Below are positions 35,515 to 43,727 of a stretch of DNA of 64,000 nucleotides, piece after piece. The position numbers and the translations under genes were made by a program. The DNA is from an uncultured Duncaniella sp. (lineage in GTDB: Bacteria; Bacteroidota; Bacteroidia; Bacteroidales; Muribaculaceae). Position 1 is the stretch's first letter. Each line of letters opens with the position of its first letter. Under the pieces are notes generated by a model that had not been told where the DNA came from, made no database searches, and saw only the letters and a list, made by a program, of their open reading frames with translations. The stretch covers positions 28,890 through 92,889 of the forward strand of contig CAJUGS010000006.1 of the NCBI GenBank assembly GCA_910586305.1. Reading direction: 5' to 3'.

Positions 35515-38500
35515 TTATTTCGTGTTGCTGAGACGGCTGTCGATCATCAGGAAGATGTCGGCTTCGGAACCGGGGTAGTTGGAACGGAGTGATTTGAGAT
35601 ACTCGTTGGCCTCAAAGGTCTTCCCCTGTTTGCGGAGGATGTCGCTGTAGAGTATGAAGCCTCGGGCGAGCCAGTAGCGGTGGGGTGTGTCGGAGGATAT
35701 GAGCGAGTCGGCCACCTTTTCGGCGCGATCGGTCTTGCCTCGGTCGAGGAGCGACTGTCCGAGATAGTAGGCGCTCTTGGCTCCGTTAATGTCCGATGTG
35801 TTGGCTGCGAGGGCCTCCCAGTCCTCATAGGCTGCTTCGGTGTTGCCGAGTCGGTCGTTGGCCATTGCTCGGGTGAATCTCACCTCGTTCATATCGGTAG
35901 GAGATGTGGCCGCTGTTGTTGTCAGAATCTTGTCGGCCACCACTACCACGTCGGCATATTTGCCCATGTCTGCGGCTGTGTTGAGGAGTCCGAGGCGTGC
36001 GGCACGAAGCATATTGGCCCCCGATGCGTGGTGTTCGAGCTCGAGGAATGTGGAGTAGGCTATCTCGGTCTTGCCGAGTGCTGCTTCGGCCTGTCCCTTC
36101 ACGAGGAGTGCGTCTTCGGCCACTTCGGAGTCGGGGTATTCGAGCAGCACCTGCGAGGCATATCCCTGCGCTTCGGCAGCTTTGTCGGAGTTCCATGCGT
36201 TTTCGGCGAGGAGGTAGAGGGCGCGTGCGCGTGATGAGCCTTGCGGATAGTCGCGCACGTAGCTTTCGAGTCCGGCGGTAGCACCTGAGTTGATGTAGGC
36301 GTTCTCGGCTGCTGTGAATGCTGCTCGTTCGATGTCGTCGGGTTCGAAGCGTGGCGCGTTGGGCACGGAGTTGATGAATGCCACAAACTCGTTGAGCTTG
36401 CCGTCGGCTGCATATATCTGCTTGAGGTCGTCGGCGGCTATTCGTGCCTCCTCGCTTGATGGGAATGTATATATTACCTTTTTATATGTTTCTACACCCT
36501 TGGCTTTCTCGCCTCGGTTGATGTGTGTGATGGCGAGCTGCAGATATCCGTTTCGGCCGGGAGCGGTGCCGGGATAGAGACGGACGAGTTCGGAGTAGGT
36601 GTGTATGGCTGCTTCGGTGCTTCCTGTCGCAGCCTGACTTTCGGCTTTTTCAAGGAGTGCCCCAGGCACGAGACCCGACGACGGGAATTTCTCGACCATG
36701 CGGTCGATGAGTGCGATTTTCTCTTTGTGGTCGCGCAGGAGTCCCTTCATTATTGCCAGCTGGTAGAGTGGGTAGTCGCCTGTCGAGGGGTTGAGGTCGT
36801 AGGCTTTTTTGTAGTCCTCGGCTGCGGTGGCGTAGTCGTTCATGTAATAGCGGCAGTCGGCCATGCGGGTGTATATGTCGGGAATGATCCTGTCATTTGC
36901 GGGCAGGCGCGAGGCCAGTGCCGACGCGTCGGTGAAGTTGTTGAGCGCGGCGTCGTATTTTTCCTGCTGGAATCTTGTGTAGCCGAGTGCGTATCGCATG
37001 AGGGCTATGCCTTCTGCATCGCTTTTGGGTGTGGCGTTGAAATAGGCCATATAACACTTGGCTGCGTCGTCGTAGTTGCCGCGTGTGTAGTAGCAGTCGC
37101 CGAGCCAGAAGTCACACTGGCGGCGGATGGCTGCGTTGCCGTCCTTGATGTTCCTTGCCTCGGAGAGATGGCTGATTGCGTCGGCCACTCTGCCTGCCGA
37201 GTATTCGCGTGTGCCAAGTACGAAGAGCACTCTCTGCTTGGCTTCAAGCATCTCGGTGGTGGGACGGCTCACCTTGTTTATCGCTGCGAGCGCGGCTGTG
37301 TAGTCGTTGTCGGTCATGTAGCCGTTGACGATGAACCGTCTCACATCGCCGGCATATCGTGAGTCGGGGTATTCTTCGAGAAAGTTCTCGAGGAGTGCCA
37401 CGGAGTTGCCGAACGGTGCGCGTCCGCCATCCATACGGGCTACGGCGTAGTTGTAGAATGCTGTCTCGCGCACAGTGCGGTCGTGGTTGACCTTATAGGC
37501 GTTCTCGAAGGCCATCATCGCCGATGTCTTGTCGCCGCGTTTCAGGTAGGCCTGTCCGAGGAACAACCATGCGCTCTGCTCCATGGCGGAGTGAGATCCT
37601 ATGGCCTGCTGGAAAAGTTTGATCGATGCATCTACATCGCCCTTGTCAAACTCGTCGACACCGAGGATGTAGAATGCCGACGGAGCCGGAGTCTTTGTTT
37701 CTGCGCAGTATTTCCACAGATATGGCATAGCCTCGGAGGAGCGTCCGAGGTTGTAGAGCGACTCTCCGGCTATGCGGTTGCACTCGGCGGTGAATTCCGG
37801 GACTGTGCCGGCTGCAAGGAGCTTCTTCGCTCCGGCCAGTGAGGTGTCATATTCGCCTCTCGCAAAGGCCATCTGCGCTTCGTAGTAGGGGACGGCATTG
37901 CCCGGGGCGGTGGTTGTGTCGACTCCTTTGAAATAACTTGTGGCTTCGGTGAAGTTTTTGCGTGAGTATGCTATGTAGCCCAGGTAGAAGCGGGCGGCGT
38001 TGCTCCATTCCTTCTTGTTGAGGAGTGTGCGCAACAGCGCGGCTGCTGTGTCGGTCTCTCCGAGGAGCATATAACAGTAGGCCTGTCGGTAGTTCATCTC
38101 GTCCATCCGCGCTGTTGTGAGTGCTGCCGGGTCGACGAGCAGGTATTCGCGTAGGGCGTCCGAATACTCGCCGCGATGGAAGTAGTAGTCGCCTACCGAC
38201 ATCATCACATCGGCACGCAGAGGCGAGACCGGGTAGTCGTTGAGAAACCGGCGCAGTATGAGTAGGGCCTCATCGTCGCCCAGGCCGAGTGTGGCTTTGC
38301 CGAGGTAGAAGAGAGCTTCCTCCCTCTGAGCAGAAGTGGATGTGAGGGAGTTGATGCGGGCGAGCTGGTCGATGCATCCGCCATAGTTGCGGTTTTCGAA
38401 CATCAGAATGCCACGCCGGAGGTATCCTCCGGCATCGGGAGATTCCACTTGGGCTGCTGTGGTGCCTGTACCGGCGAGAAGCATCCCGATAGCCGTGAGT

Positions 38501-38517
38501 AAGAAGGGTCGTTTCAT
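35515..38517 (-). CDS. Large tetratricopeptide repeat protein, exported
   Basis: 1000 residues from the ATG at 38517 (MKRPFLLTAIGMLL); the longer frame crosses the promoter. A signal peptide (ends TGTTAAQ) precedes TPR-like helical repeats over nearly the whole length, for example FYLGKATLGLGDDEALLIL, QAYLKRGDKTSAMMAFENA, and DCYYTRGNYDDAAKCYMAY. Such proteins act as periplasmic or outer-membrane-associated scaffolds. Its direct partner is probably the barrel protein encoded three bases downstream; that pairing is inferred from gene order. A TATCTTTG box is 20 bases upstream of the start. Confidence 0.88.
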   Translation of the reverse strand: MKRPFLLTAIGMLLAGTGTTAAQVESPDAGGYLRRGILMFENRNYGGCIDQLARINSLTSTSAQREEALFYLGKATLGLGDDEALLILRRFLNDYPVSPLRADVMMSVGDYYFHRGEYSDALREYLLVDPAALTTARMDEMNYRQAYCYMLLGETDTAAALLRTLLNKKEWSNAARFYLGYIAYSRKNFTEATSYFKGVDTTTAPGNAVPYYEAQMAFARGEYDTSLAGAKKLLAAGTVPEFTAECNRIAGESLYNLGRSSEAMPYLWKYCAETKTPAPSAFYILGVDEFDKGDVDASIKLFQQAIGSHSAMEQSAWLFLGQAYLKRGDKTSAMMAFENAYKVNHDRTVRETAFYNYAVARMDGGRAPFGNSVALLENFLEEYPDSRYAGDVRRFIVNGYMTDNDYTAALAAINKVSRPTTEMLEAKQRVLFVLGTREYSAGRVADAISHLSEARNIKDGNAAIRRQCDFWLGDCYYTRGNYDDAAKCYMAYFNATPKSDAEGIALMRYALGYTRFQQEKYDAALNNFTDASALASRLPANDRIIPDIYTRMADCRYYMNDYATAAEDYKKAYDLNPSTGDYPLYQLAIMKGLLRDHKEKIALIDRMVEKFPSSGLVPGALLEKAESQAATGSTEAAIHTYSELVRLYPGTAPGRNGYLQLAITHINRGEKAKGVETYKKVIYTFPSSEEARIAADDLKQIYAADGKLNEFVAFINSVPNAPRFEPDDIERAAFTAAENAYINSGATAGLESYVRDYPQGSSRARALYLLAENAWNSDKAAEAQGYASQVLLEYPDSEVAEDALLVKGQAEAALGKTEIAYSTFLELEHHASGANMLRAARLGLLNTAADMGKYADVVVVADKILTTTAATSPTDMNEVRFTRAMANDRLGNTEAAYEDWEALAANTSDINGAKSAYYLGQSLLDRGKTDRAEKVADSLISSDTPHRYWLARGFILYSDILRKQGKTFEANEYLKSLRSNYPGSEADIFLMIDSRLSNTK

Positions 38518-38537
38518 TGATGAATGTTTTATAGATG

Positions 38538-38545
38538 CAAAGATA
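38538..38545 (-). promoter_or_regulatory. Promoter -7 box of the TPR-barrel unit
   Basis: TATCTTTG on the minus strand, 20 bases before the ATG at 38517. The -33 position lacks TTTG. Confidence 0.55.
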
Positions 38546-38607
38546 ATACAAAAAAGTATGTGAACGACGAAAAATCTGTACTGATCCACACTTTTTCCAT
38601 TCACCTG

Positions 38608-38639
38608 TTTTCGCGTTACATTAAAAAACAGTACATTTG
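38608..38639 (+). promoter_or_regulatory. Promoter of the GT4-GH31 unit
   Basis: A T-rich -33 element (TTTT, 38608-38611), a 20-base spacer and TACATTTG at 38632-38639. Only five bases separate the -7 box from the ATG at 38645, so the mRNA should begin at or next to the start codon. Confidence 0.6.
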
Positions 38640-38644
38640 CCATT

Positions 38645-39700
38645 ATGAATATATTGATGTGTTGCTCGGATCTGTCCTATAAGGGCGGTATGGTAAGTGT
38701 GGTCAAGGGCTATCTTGACTATGCCGACAAGGGTGATGTGGATATCACGTTCGTGCCAACCCACCGCGATGGAAGCAAGGCCACTATGGCCGGCTTTTTT
38801 GCCCGTGCCTTTGTGAGAATTGTCCGCATGGCCCGGCGTGGGGAGATCGACGTGGCCCACCTTCACGTGTCGGAGCGTGGCAGCTTTGTCAGGAAGGGAC
38901 TGCTGCTCCGTGTTCTGAGGCGTCTCGGGGTGAAGACTGTGCTCCATCACCACGGGGCGGAGTTCGAGCAGTACTATGCCGGAGCGTCGCCGCGACACAA
39001 ACGTTTCATTGAACGCACAATGCGTCTGGCCGACGTGAACATCGTGCTTAGCAACCGTCTGGTAGGTATGGTGAAGGACAAAGTGCCCGAGGCCCGTGTG
39101 GAGGTGCTCTACAATGCCGTGGCCGTGCCTGCCGAGAACCCATATTCCCCCGACAACGCCACTGACGTGATGTTTCTTGGCCGTATCGGAGTACGCAAGG
39201 GTGCTTATGACCTGGCTAATGTGATGGCCGGCCTTGACCCTGAGTTGCCCGAAGAGGTGAAGTTTCTCTATTGCGGAGACGGCGAGGAGGAGGGCATAGA
39301 GACTATTGTCGACAAGTATGGGCTACAGCACCGAGTGAGGCATATAGGATGGGTGGACGGTGAGGCAAAGGAAGGTTTCCTTGCCGATACAATGGTCAAT
39401 GTGCTACCCTCCTATAATGAAGGCCTCCCGATGACTATCCTTGAGACGATGGCGCGCGGCATCCCCAATATATCCACCCGTATAGCCTCGATTCCCGAGG
39501 TGATCACCGACGGGACCACAGGTATTCTCATAGAGCCGGGCGACACCGAGGCGCTGTCGGAAGCCATCCGCCGCATAGTGGCTGACCGTGGGCTGAGGGC
39601 CAGACTGTCCGAGGCGTCCTATAGTCTTGTCAGGGACAAATTTTCCATCGATACGGCTTTTGCCCGCCTCGCCTCCATCTACCGGTCGCTATTGTCATAA
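38645..39700 (+). CDS. Glycosyltransferase family 4 protein
   Basis: 351 residues, GT-B fold. The N-terminal domain has LSYKGGMVSVVKGYLDY (donor-side glycine loop) and VLHHHGAEFEQYY; the C-terminal domain has VMFLGRIGVRKGAYDL, VLPSYNEGLPMTILETMA (the EX7E retaining motif) and GILIEPGDTEAL. It should transfer a sugar from a nucleotide donor in the cytoplasm, in polysaccharide or glycolipid synthesis. Its only same-strand neighbour is the GH31 gene 23 bases downstream, so it is not in a large polysaccharide locus here. Donor and acceptor unknown. Confidence 0.93.
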   Translation: MNILMCCSDLSYKGGMVSVVKGYLDYADKGDVDITFVPTHRDGSKATMAGFFARAFVRIVRMARRGEIDVAHLHVSERGSFVRKGLLLRVLRRLGVKTVLHHHGAEFEQYYAGASPRHKRFIERTMRLADVNIVLSNRLVGMVKDKVPEARVEVLYNAVAVPAENPYSPDNATDVMFLGRIGVRKGAYDLANVMAGLDPELPEEVKFLYCGDGEEEGIETIVDKYGLQHRVRHIGWVDGEAKEGFLADTMVNVLPSYNEGLPMTILETMARGIPNISTRIASIPEVITDGTTGILIEPGDTEALSEAIRRIVADRGLRARLSEASYSLVRDKFSIDTAFARLASIYRSLLS

Positions 39701-39723
39701 AGCTTACTACAATCATAGTTGTC

Positions 39724-42033
39724 ATGAACAAACCTATCATTACCACATTAGTCGCTCTTGCTGTCACAGCAGGGGCGTCGGCCCAGTTGCGCACCAATAA
39801 TGGTGTGGAATATCTGCTGAGCCAGACGCGTGACATGAGTGGAGATTTCTCCGACTTTGGCCATCACTATTTTCTGGCTGATTCTCTTGCCGGTTTCGAC
39901 TCGGCCACAGGCCGCGGTTTAGTAAAGTGGACTCGCCACCAGCTCATGCCCCGTCAGGCTTTCAATGCCAACACGTATCTGCTACAGCCGCTAAAGGCGC
40001 TTGATTTCCCGGACACGGCCTATGACAATGATCCGATACTCGGCTTCAGGGTGGATCCAGTCAACGAGTATACTATCCGTGTGAGGCTTTACACATCGCC
40101 CGTGGAGCCGGACGATCCGACCGACGACCCGATGCTCGTGGGTCCTGCACCGGTGAATCGCGATTCCTGGACGGTGACCGATACCTCCGAGTCCATAGTC
40201 TATCGTTCGGAAGCAGGGTCGCTTGAAATAAGGCGTGATCCCTGGAGGCTCGTACTCCGCAACAGTTCCGGTAAATTGCTCACCGAGACACGCACATGGA
40301 GCGACAATGATTCCACGCAGGTGAAGGTTCAGCCTTTCAGCTTCATCAAGCGTGGATCAGACAACACCCGTTCGGTCAATCCGGTGTTTTCCCTCATGCC
40401 AGGCGAGAAAATCTTCGGTACAGGTGAAAGTCCTACCGCTCTCAACAAGGCCGGACAGAAGGTCAATATGTTTGTCACCGACCCGCAGGGGCCGGAGACC
40501 GCCGATATGTATAAACCTGTCCCGTTCTATATGAGCGACAGGGGCTACGGAGTGTTCATACACACATCTGCCCCTGTCACCGCTGACTTCGGCGCGAGCT
40601 ACGGCGGTGCCACCAAGCTATTTATGGCCGATGAGGTCGTGGACCTTTTCATAATTCTCGGGACTCCGAAGAAGATACTGTCGGAGTACACGGCTCTCGT
40701 GGGCCGTCCCGAGATGCCACCGTTGTGGAGCTTTGGAACCTGGATGAGCCGTATCACATATTTCAGCGAGAAGGAGGGTCGCGAAGTGGCTCGCAAGTTG
40801 CGCGAGAACAAAATCCCGTCGGATGTGATTCATTTCGATACTGGATGGTTTGGCACCGACTGGCAGTGTGACTATGCGTTTGCATCCGACCGTTTCGATG
40901 ATCCCGCCGGAATGCTTGCCGATCTAAAGAAGGATGGTTTTCACACCTCGCTGTGGCAGCTTCCCTATTTTACACCCAAGAACAAGTTCTTCCCGGAACT
41001 TGTGGAGAAGGGGCTCTATGTTCGCAACGGTCGCGGACAGCTTCCATATGAGGACGTTGTGCTTGACTTTACCAATCCAGAAACCGTGGCATGGTATCAG
41101 GACAAGCTTGCCGGACTGCTGAAGCAGGGAGTGGGAGCAATAAAAGTCGACTTCGGTGAGGGTGCTCCGCTCGAGGGAATTTATGCAAACGGACGCAGCG
41201 GTCTCTATGAACACAATCTCTATCCTGTGCGCTACAATCGTGCCGTGGCCGAGGTGACACGCCGCACCAACGGCGAGAATATCATATGGGCGCGCTCGGC
41301 CTGGGCCGGGTCGCAGCGCTATCCGCTCCACTGGGGCGGTGATGCCGCCACGACCAACACCGGTCTGCAAGGCACTCTCCGCGCGGGTCTCTCGCTCGGT
41401 CTTAGCGGATTCACTTTCTGGAGCCACGATGTGGGCGGATTCGTGACCGAAAGTCCGGAGGAGCTCTATCGTCGCTGGCTTCCTTTCGGTTTCCTCACTT
41501 CCCATACCCGAATCCATGGCGCACCTCCCACCGAGCCTTGGCTGTATGGCAAAGATTTCACCGACTATTTTCGCAAGTGTGCCGAGATGAAGTATCGTCT
41601 CATGCCCTATGTCTACTCGGAGGCTGTGACCAGCTCGGCCAACGGCTGGCCCATGATGAGGGCTCTGCTGCTTGAGTTTCCCGATGATCCGGGAGCATGG
41701 AGGGTAGATGACGAATATATGTTCGGTTCGTCTATTCTTGTTGCCCCCATGATGGAGGCCGGATCTTCTCGAGATGTCTACCTGCCTGGAAAGGGCAAGT
41801 GGATAGACTATCAGACAGGCCGTGTCTACACTCCCGGCTGGCACCGCATAGACACAGCAGAGATGCCTGTGGTGATAATGGTAAAGGACGGAACCGCCCT
41901 GCCGATACTCCCGGTAGCTCAGTCCACCGACCGTCTTGAGTGGAACAAACTCACCTGGAAACCTTTCAGTGCCGACATACCCGCCACCGGCACCGCCACA
42001 CTACCCGACGGAAAAACCGTCAGCTACAAATAA
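39724..42033 (+). CDS. GH31 family alpha-glycosidase (alpha-xylosidase-like), exported
   Basis: 769 residues with a signal peptide (about 1-20, ends AGASAQ). The N-terminal beta domain is followed by the catalytic barrel: FGTWMSRITYFSEKEG, VIHFDTGWFGTDWQCDY, the nucleophile D476 in KVDFGEGAP and the acid/base D540 in HWGGDAATT, then beta C-terminal domains. The KVDFGEGAP form is nearer to YicI-type alpha-xylosidases than to alpha-glucosidases (usually WxDMNE), so xylosyl- or related alpha-glycoside hydrolysis in the periplasm is favoured. A strong terminator follows at 42065-42110. Confidence 0.9.
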   Translation: MNKPIITTLVALAVTAGASAQLRTNNGVEYLLSQTRDMSGDFSDFGHHYFLADSLAGFDSATGRGLVKWTRHQLMPRQAFNANTYLLQPLKALDFPDTAYDNDPILGFRVDPVNEYTIRVRLYTSPVEPDDPTDDPMLVGPAPVNRDSWTVTDTSESIVYRSEAGSLEIRRDPWRLVLRNSSGKLLTETRTWSDNDSTQVKVQPFSFIKRGSDNTRSVNPVFSLMPGEKIFGTGESPTALNKAGQKVNMFVTDPQGPETADMYKPVPFYMSDRGYGVFIHTSAPVTADFGASYGGATKLFMADEVVDLFIILGTPKKILSEYTALVGRPEMPPLWSFGTWMSRITYFSEKEGREVARKLRENKIPSDVIHFDTGWFGTDWQCDYAFASDRFDDPAGMLADLKKDGFHTSLWQLPYFTPKNKFFPELVEKGLYVRNGRGQLPYEDVVLDFTNPETVAWYQDKLAGLLKQGVGAIKVDFGEGAPLEGIYANGRSGLYEHNLYPVRYNRAVAEVTRRTNGENIIWARSAWAGSQRYPLHWGGDAATTNTGLQGTLRAGLSLGLSGFTFWSHDVGGFVTESPEELYRRWLPFGFLTSHTRIHGAPPTEPWLYGKDFTDYFRKCAEMKYRLMPYVYSEAVTSSANGWPMMRALLLEFPDDPGAWRVDDEYMFGSSILVAPMMEAGSSRDVYLPGKGKWIDYQTGRVYTPGWHRIDTAEMPVVIMVKDGTALPILPVAQSTDRLEWNKLTWKPFSADIPATGTATLPDGKTVSYK

Positions 42034-42064
42034 ACAGGACAATAAGAAAACAGGCTTTAATGAA

Positions 42065-42110
42065 ATTGGTTCCGGATAAGCTTTGCTTAAGCAGCTTGTC
42101 CGGAACCAAT
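42065..42110 (+). terminator. Intrinsic terminator after GH31
   Basis: Long hairpin, 42065-42082 pairing with 42093-42110 (one internal mismatch), tail TACTTTATTC. Confidence 0.8.
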
Positions 42111-42148
42111 TACTTTATTCGTTAAAAAGTCAAAAGTTATCACTCGTT

Positions 42149-42179
42149 TTTGCTGATAGCGGGATTTTGTGTAATTTTG
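42149..42179 (+). promoter_or_regulatory. Promoter of the DivIC/FtsB-like gene
   Basis: TTTG at 42149-42152, 19-base spacer, TAATTTTG at 42172-42179: both elements exact. The ATG at 42185 starts five bases later, so the transcript is predicted to be leaderless or nearly so. Confidence 0.7.
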
Positions 42180-42184
42180 TGGTT

Positions 42185-42475
42185 ATGAAAGAGTTTTTTA
42201 AATGGTGCAGGAGGTATCTGTCGTTCACACTGCTGGCTGCTCTCGGTGTGGGTGCGCTTGTGCTTTTTTTCAACGAGAACTCTCTGCTCACATCCATAGA
42301 GCAGGAGCGACGCATCGAAGATCTCAAGGCCCGTATCAGCGAGGCCACCGATTCTCTCGTCTATTACCGCGACCTCAACCGCTCACTCAATACCGACAAG
42401 GAGACTATGGAGCGCATAGTGAGAGAACAACACCATATGCAGCACCCCGACGAGGATGTCTACATATTCGAGTAA
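42185..42475 (+). CDS. Septum formation initiator, FtsB/DivIC family
   Basis: 96 residues from the ATG at 42185, directly after a consensus promoter. One N-terminal membrane helix (LSFTLLAALGVGALVLFF, about 12-29) is followed by a coiled coil (EQERRIEDLKARISEATDSL) and a short acidic end (DEDVYIFE), the FtsB/DivIC layout. These proteins link early and late divisome parts at the inner membrane and help activate septal peptidoglycan synthesis. A small membrane protein gene follows after 30 bases. Confidence 0.88.
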   Translation: MKEFFKWCRRYLSFTLLAALGVGALVLFFNENSLLTSIEQERRIEDLKARISEATDSLVYYRDLNRSLNTDKETMERIVREQHHMQHPDEDVYIFE

Positions 42476-42505
42476 TCACCGATTAGAAACATATTTGTAG
42501 TATAA

Positions 42506-42889
42506 ATGAATAAATCGATGCTGGGCTTTTGGCTCACCAATATAGGGCTCCTGGCCATCATGGTCGCAGCCGCGCTTCCGCTGTTCAATGTGTTTAGAGA
42601 TGGTTTCGGCTATGTCTATGCAGCCGGGGCTGCTATGCTTCTTGCAGGACGTTTTCTCACACTTCCCTCCAAGGATGAGGCACTGCGTGTGCGCCGGCTT
42701 GGGCGTATGGAGGTATGGACCGCTCTTGTATTTGCTGTCGGCGCGGTGTTTATCTTTCTTCCACAGGGAGCAGGCAATGACTGGCTTGCGTTCACAATGG
42801 CCGGAGGTGTGCTCACTATCTACACATCCATCATGATTCCCCGTGAGAGAAAAAAGGCGGCCGAGCAGAAAATGGGAGCTAAAAAGTGA
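42506..42889 (+). CDS. Small four-helix membrane protein of unknown function
   Basis: 127 residues. Four hydrophobic segments are seen: about 8-29 (WLTNIGLLAIMVAAALPLF), 35-53 (YVYAAGAAMLLAGRF), 70-86 (WTALVFAVGAVFIFL) and 92-112 (WLAFTMAGGVLTIYTS). Charged loops RVRRLGRME and a lysine-rich C-terminus (PRERKKAAEQKMGAKK) should face the cytoplasm. I do not recognise a named family. It follows the DivIC/FtsB-like gene by 30 bases without a promoter match, so it is probably co-transcribed with it. Confidence 0.8.
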   Translation: MNKSMLGFWLTNIGLLAIMVAAALPLFNVFRDGFGYVYAAGAAMLLAGRFLTLPSKDEALRVRRLGRMEVWTALVFAVGAVFIFLPQGAGNDWLAFTMAGGVLTIYTSIMIPRERKKAAEQKMGAKK

Positions 42890-42928
42890 AAAAATACTAA
42901 CTTTTCTGAATATTCGCGAGTTAATTAC

Positions 42929-42936
42929 TACTTTTG
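42929..42936 (+). promoter_or_regulatory. Promoter -7 box of the coaX unit
   Basis: TACTTTTG, exact TAnnTTTG, 18 bases before the GTG at 42955. The -33 position is T-rich but not TTTG. Confidence 0.55.
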
Positions 42937-42954
42937 CACGTTAATTGACTCAAA

Positions 42955-43695
42955 GTGTCCTATTATCTGACAATAGACCAAGGCAACTCGGAGGCTAAGA
43001 TTGCTCTCTGGGACGGCACTGAGCTTCTGGACTTCAGAATGGAGCCCTCGCTCACCCCGGCGAAGGTGGCCGCTTTCGCCGGTGACCGTATGCTCGACGG
43101 GGCTATCTACTGTTCCGTTGCCCGCGAGGATGTGGAAATCATGAGGCATCTCCGCCACAATTCACGTAAGGCCATGCGCCTCAATCCCGATACACCTACT
43201 CCGCTACGTGTCGACTACCGCACCCCCTCGACTCTCGGAGCCGACCGTGTGGCCGCCGCTGTCGGCGCCTGGAGTGATTTCAAGGGTCATCCGATTCTGG
43301 TGGTAGATGCCGGCACAGCTGTCACCTGCGACTTTGTGGATGCCGACGGTGTTTATCGTGGCGGCAATATCGCCCCGGGTATATCCATGGGGCTAAGGGC
43401 GCTCCATGAGTTCACATCGCGCCTGCCGTTGGTGCCGTTTCCCGAGGATATGCCGTCGCTCTGCAGCGTGATGATGGGACGGAACACCCGCGAGGCCATA
43501 GCTCTCGGCGTGGTTCACTCTGTCCTTGCACAGATTGACTATTACCGCAAGCGTCTCCCCGAAGGTACCGTGACGGTGCTCGGAGGTGGCTGCGGACACC
43601 ATCTTGCCTCAGTGTGTGACTTCGAGGCTGTGGTTGACGAACATCTCGTAAGCAAAGGTCTCAACAGAATACTCATTTACAATACGGCTCCCTAA
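42955..43695 (+). CDS. coaX: Type III pantothenate kinase
   Basis: 246 residues from a GTG start; no ATG fits the promoter and the conserved N-terminus. The ASKHA fold is seen from YYLTIDQGNSEAKIALW (phosphate 1), VDAGTAVTCDFVDADG (phosphate 2 with the catalytic-site aspartate), GGNIAPGISMGLRALHEFT, and VLGGGCGHHLAS (adenosine motif). CoaX phosphorylates pantothenate, the first step of coenzyme A synthesis, and needs a monovalent cation. It starts a plus-strand run with an outer-membrane protein, LptC and a CBS-domain transporter, an order I have seen as conserved in Bacteroidales. Confidence 0.94.
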   Translation: MSYYLTIDQGNSEAKIALWDGTELLDFRMEPSLTPAKVAAFAGDRMLDGAIYCSVAREDVEIMRHLRHNSRKAMRLNPDTPTPLRVDYRTPSTLGADRVAAAVGAWSDFKGHPILVVDAGTAVTCDFVDADGVYRGGNIAPGISMGLRALHEFTSRLPLVPFPEDMPSLCSVMMGRNTREAIALGVVHSVLAQIDYYRKRLPEGTVTVLGGGCGHHLASVCDFEAVVDEHLVSKGLNRILIYNTAP

Positions 43696-43727
43696 TGGAT
43701 GCCGATCCCAAACCATAGATTGAATAA

